Assembly (NCBI GenBank): GCA_047974565.1
Contig: JBKECN010000037.1
Span: 1 to 64,000 of the forward strand
Reading direction: 5' to 3'
Origin: JBDIAG01 sp047974565
GTDB taxonomy: Bacteria; Actinomycetota; Actinomycetes; Actinomycetales; CAWJMD01
Length of the DNA: 64,000 bases
Shown here: positions 61,168 to 64,000 of the stretch, piece by piece
How positions within the stretch are numbered: the first letter of the stretch is position 1
Layout of the letters: the number at the start of each line of letters is the position of its first letter
Notes under the pieces: generated by a model
The model's input: the letters and a program-made list of their open reading frames with translations, nothing else
Databases searched by the model: none
Told to the model about the DNA's origin: nothing
Program-made: the position numbers and the translations under genes

Positions 61168-62430
61168 TCACGAACTGCGGTGGCGGCCGAAGAAGCCGCG
61201 GCGGCGGCGTGGCCGGACCGGCTCGTCGTCTTCGTGGTCGTCGTCTTCGATCGTGGTGTCCGCGCCCTCCTCGCTGGACACCTCGCCAGCCAGGGCCGGC
61301 GCCTCGACCTCGTCCGGCGATGGCGCCGCACCGGCAGCGGACTCGGCGGCGAGTTCGGCGGCGGCGGCCTCTTCCGCCTGAGCCTGTCGGCGAGCCAGTT
61401 CGCGGGCCCTCAGTTCGCGCATCTCCCGACGGGTCCGAGGAGTCTTCTCGTCCAGGCCGGTGTCGGGGTCGGCGTCGGGGACCTCATCGAGACGGGCGTG
61501 AGCGTCGCCGTCCGGGGACTCCTGCGTCCAGGTGGCGTCCTCGTCCGCCCACTCGGTGCCGGCCCAGGCCGGCTCACCGTCGGCCGCGGGGTCGTGGTCG
61601 CCAGTGCCCACACTCTCGGGGACCTGATCTGCCTGCACCGCCGCGACCACCTCGGCGACGGCGGCGACGTCCCCGTCCTCGTCCACGATGAACGCCTCGA
61701 CCTGGACCGCCTCGTCCTCGTCCACCCGGATGACGGGAATGGACGTGGTGGTGACGTAGGTGCCGCCGAGTTCGTCGCGGATCACGTGGCCGGCGTCGAG
61801 TTCGATCACCCGGCGGCGGATCTCGTCCACCAGGGCGACGTCGTGGGTGGCCATCACGATGGTGGTGCCGGTGCCGTTGATCCGGTCCAGCACGCGCATG
61901 ATGCCGCGGCTGGTGACCGGGTCGAGGTTTCCGGTGGGCTCGTCGGCCAGCAGGATCGCCGGGCGGTTGACGAAGGCCCGGGCGATGGCGACCCGCTGCT
62001 GCTCCCCGCCGGAGAGTTGGTGCGGGTAGCGGCGTTCCTTGCCGGCCAGGCCCACCATTTCCAGGGTCTGGGGAACCGTCTGGTTGATCGAGGATCGGGA
62101 TCGTCCGAGGACTTCCAGGGCGAAGGCGACGTTCTCGTGCACCGTCTTGTTCGGCAGCAGCCGGAAGTCCTGGAAGACGGCTCCCATCTGGCGGCGCAGG
62201 TGCGGGACCTTCCACGAGGACAGTTGGGCGACGTCCTTGCCGGCGACCAGCACGCGCCCGCTGGTGGCCTTCTGCTCCCGCAGCACCAACTGGAGGAAGG
62301 TGGACTTACCCGAGCCGGAGGCGCCGACCAGGTACACGAACTCCCCCCGCTCGATGTCCAGGGTCACGTCGTCGAGAGCGGCCACCGACTTCTCGGCGTA
62401 CACCTTGGCCACGTTCTCGAAGGAAATCAC
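61168..62430 (-). CDS. ftsE: Cell division ATPase with long acidic C-terminal extension
   Basis: 420 residues against about 229 for typical FtsE. Walker A GASGSGKST (36-44), signature LSGGEQQRV (139-147) and Walker B ILLADEP (159-165) are intact. From about 225 onward there is a 195-residue extension: acidic, then a helical RREMRELRARELARRQ stretch, then acidic again, ending RPRRRRGFFGRHRSS. GTG at 62430 starts at VISFENV; the longer frame upstream lacks support. The extension may bind a cytoplasmic division partner, which is inference. Confidence 0.96.
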   Translation of the reverse strand: MISFENVAKVYAEKSVAALDDVTLDIERGEFVYLVGASGSGKSTFLQLVLREQKATSGRVLVAGKDVAQLSSWKVPHLRRQMGAVFQDFRLLPNKTVHENVAFALEVLGRSRSSINQTVPQTLEMVGLAGKERRYPHQLSGGEQQRVAIARAFVNRPAILLADEPTGNLDPVTSRGIMRVLDRINGTGTTIVMATHDVALVDEIRRRVIELDAGHVIRDELGGTYVTTTSIPVIRVDEDEAVQVEAFIVDEDGDVAAVAEVVAAVQADQVPESVGTGDHDPAADGEPAWAGTEWADEDATWTQESPDGDAHARLDEVPDADPDTGLDEKTPRTRREMRELRARELARRQAQAEEAAAAELAAESAAGAAPSPDEVEAPALAGEVSSEEGADTTIEDDDHEDDEPVRPRRRRGFFGRHRSS

Positions 62431-62662
62431 AGATGCCCATCCTAAGCGTCGACTTCGTCCGTACCGTGCGCACCCGCCGGGGCGGGGACGCCGAACCCCG
62501 GCAAGCCGTGTCACTCCTGACATCGACCGGCCAACCGGGCACCTTGAGACATCTCGGGGCGTTCCGTACAGCCGGTGGCGGCGTGGTCCGGCACCCGAGA
62601 TACCCCCGCCGACCAGGCTAAGCCCCCAAGCTTGCAACGACCTGAAGGCCCGCAGGGAAAGA

Positions 62663-63778
62663 TCAGGCCTCTGTCTTCTCGGTCTGCCGACGCCACCGGA
62701 TGCCTGCCTCGAGGAAGTCGTCGAGGTCGCCATCGAAGACCGCGGCCGGGTTGCCCACCTCGTACTCGGTACGCAGGTCCTTGACCATCTGGTAGGGGTG
62801 CAGCACGTAGGAGCGCATCTGGTTGCCCCAGGACCCGGAGTCCGAGCCCTTCAGCGCGTCCAGTTCGGCCTGCCGTTCCTGGCGGGCCCGCTCCAGCAGC
62901 TTGGCCTGCAGCACCCGCATGGCCGCCGCCTTGTTCTGCAACTGGGACTTCTCGTTCTGGCAACTCACCACGATCCCGGTGGGCACGTGAGTCAGGCGCA
63001 CCGCGGAGTCGGTGGTGTTGACGGACTGCCCGCCCGGGCCGGAGGACCGGAAGACGTCCACCCGCAGGTCCTTCTCCGGGATGTCGATGTGGTCGGTTTC
63101 TTCTACCTCGGGGAGTACCTCGACCCCGGCGAAGGAGGTCTGGCGGCGTCCCTGGTTGTCGAAGGGTGAGATCCGCACCAGCCGGTGGGTGCCCTGTTCG
63201 ACCGACAGGGTGCCGTAGGCGTAGGGAGCGCTCACCTTGAAGGTGGCCGACTTGATGCCGGCCTCCTCGGCGTAGGAGGTGTCGTACACCTCGGCCGGGT
63301 AGCCGCGGCGCTCCGCCCAGCGCAGGTACATCCGCAGCAGGATCTCGGCGAAGTCGGCCGCGTCGACACCGCCCGCCTCGGAGCGGATGGTGATCAGGGC
63401 GTTGCGTTCGTCGTACTCCCCCGACAGCAGGGTGCGGACCTCGAGTTCGCCCAGGCCCTTCTTGATCGCCGCCAGTTCGGTCTCGGCCTCGGCGAGCGAC
63501 TCGGCGTCGTCCTCCTCGGTGCCCAACTCGACGAGCACCTCCAGGTCGTCCACCCGCGAGCCCATCTTCTCGATCCGGTCGAGTTCGGCCTGGGTGTGCG
63601 AGAGGCGGGAGGTCACCTTCTGGGCGGCCTCGGGGTCGTCCCACAGGTCGGGCGCGCCCGCCTGCTCGCTAAGGTCGGCGATGGTGGCGCGCAGCGCGTC
63701 GAGGTCCGTGACCTGCTCGATGGACTCCAAGGTCTGACGCAGGGCACGGATCTCGCTGGGAAAGTCGACGGCAGCCAC
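62663..63778 (-). CDS. prfB: Peptide chain release factor 2
   Basis: 371 residues. Recognises UGA and UAA through SPF (204-206), with GGQ at 249-251. The frame is continuous, so the programmed +1 frameshift used in E. coli prfB is absent, as in most actinobacteria. ATG at 63778. Leads the prfB-ftsE-ftsX run, separated from ftsE by 232 bp. Confidence 0.97.
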   Translation of the reverse strand: MAAVDFPSEIRALRQTLESIEQVTDLDALRATIADLSEQAGAPDLWDDPEAAQKVTSRLSHTQAELDRIEKMGSRVDDLEVLVELGTEEDDAESLAEAETELAAIKKGLGELEVRTLLSGEYDERNALITIRSEAGGVDAADFAEILLRMYLRWAERRGYPAEVYDTSYAEEAGIKSATFKVSAPYAYGTLSVEQGTHRLVRISPFDNQGRRQTSFAGVEVLPEVEETDHIDIPEKDLRVDVFRSSGPGGQSVNTTDSAVRLTHVPTGIVVSCQNEKSQLQNKAAAMRVLQAKLLERARQERQAELDALKGSDSGSWGNQMRSYVLHPYQMVKDLRTEYEVGNPAAVFDGDLDDFLEAGIRWRRQTEKTEA

Positions 63779-63830
63779 GACCGTCCAGAGTACCCGCGCC
63801 GGTGGCCGGCGCGAGCACCCGTGGGCCGGG

Positions 63831-64000
63831 TCAGCCGAACAGACCGCCCGCGCCGCCGGTGGCGTGGACCGGTGCGGTCTCGCTCGGCTGCACGATGGCG
63901 AAGCCGGGGCCGTGGAAGGCGAGTTGGAAGTTCTCCCCGGAGCCGCCGCGCAGCACCGACCGCAGGTTCATCGAGTTGACCACCGACGGGGTGAGCGTGG
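63831..64000 (-). CDS. AIM24-family protein, C-terminal part (cut by window edge)
   Basis: Only the last 55 residues are visible: LTPSVVNSMNLRSVLRGG, then ENFQLAFHGPGFAIVQPSE and a Gly/Ala tail ending GGLFG. The GPG-FAIVQPSE pattern is typical of the C-terminus of bacterial AIM24 (DUF124) proteins, a TRAP-like beta fold of unknown function. The start lies outside the window. Confidence 0.8.
   Translation of the reverse strand, partial: TLTPSVVNSMNLRSVLRGGSGENFQLAFHGPGFAIVQPSETAPVHATGGAGGLFG

Noticed and set aside
63040..63778. Programmed frameshift in prfB
   Set aside because: The reading frame is continuous from ATG 63778 with no internal UGA near the start.

Overview
The window is a high-GC actinobacterial chromosome segment. 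Frequent GTG starts, an eight-gene F1Fo ATP synthase operon followed by a DUF2550 gene, a Rho with a long arginine/asparagine-rich insert, a DUF3039 protein and actinobacterial-style FtsEX and tmRNA genes point to the Micrococcales, probably near Intrasporangiaceae/Dermatophilaceae. The family-level placement is inference. No phage genes, integrases, intact transposases or CRISPR arrays were seen.

Layout: 1-1.6 kb holds a STAS-domain gene between two inverted copies of a short MITE-like element, then a PduO-type cobalamin adenosyltransferase. 1.7-12.9 kb, all on the minus strand, runs sua5-wecA-atpI-(475 bp gap)-atpZ-like-atpBEFHAGDC-DUF2550. 13.3-18.5 kb carries an alcohol dehydrogenase, an AraC regulator, a VanW protein and an SRPBCC protein. 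18.8-31.6 kb is largely core information and metabolism: prmC-prfA-rpmE, a TPR membrane protein, a sugar porter ending at a strong bidirectional terminator, rho, hom-thrC-thrB and psuK-psuG. 31.8-37.5 kb has a DsbA-like protein, an SF2 helicase, a membrane protein/winged-helix regulator pair with a perfect operator palindrome, a repeat array and an MFS transporter.

38.5-42.1 kb encodes a GT39-type membrane glycosyltransferase overlapping a GT2-GtrA fusion, which together look like a complete polyprenyl-phosphate-sugar glycosylation machine. 42.2-45.8 kb has DUF3039, YqgE, VanZ and FUSC proteins. 45.8-52.1 kb is a small-regulator region: TetR divergent from a hydrolase, an enoyl-reductase-like protein, a qorB/qorR-type pair, a peroxidase-related protein and a MalY-type lyase. 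52.2-58.2 kb holds ssrA (tmRNA), a less GC-rich patch with two small hypothetical genes, and the MoxR-DUF58-transglutaminase trio. 58.3-64 kb is smpB, an M23 peptidase, ftsX, ftsE, prfB and the end of an AIM24-like gene.

The least explained material is non-coding: (i) a dispersed 41-43 bp imperfect dyad at 13.0, 35.6-36.1 and 42.1 kb; (ii) 18-bp tandem GAACCC..GCCC repeats at three intergenic sites; (iii) an array of four 15-bp sites upstream of the FUSC gene; (iv) clear operator palindromes beside the TetR and winged-helix regulators; (v) the inverted MITE-like pair at the left edge.
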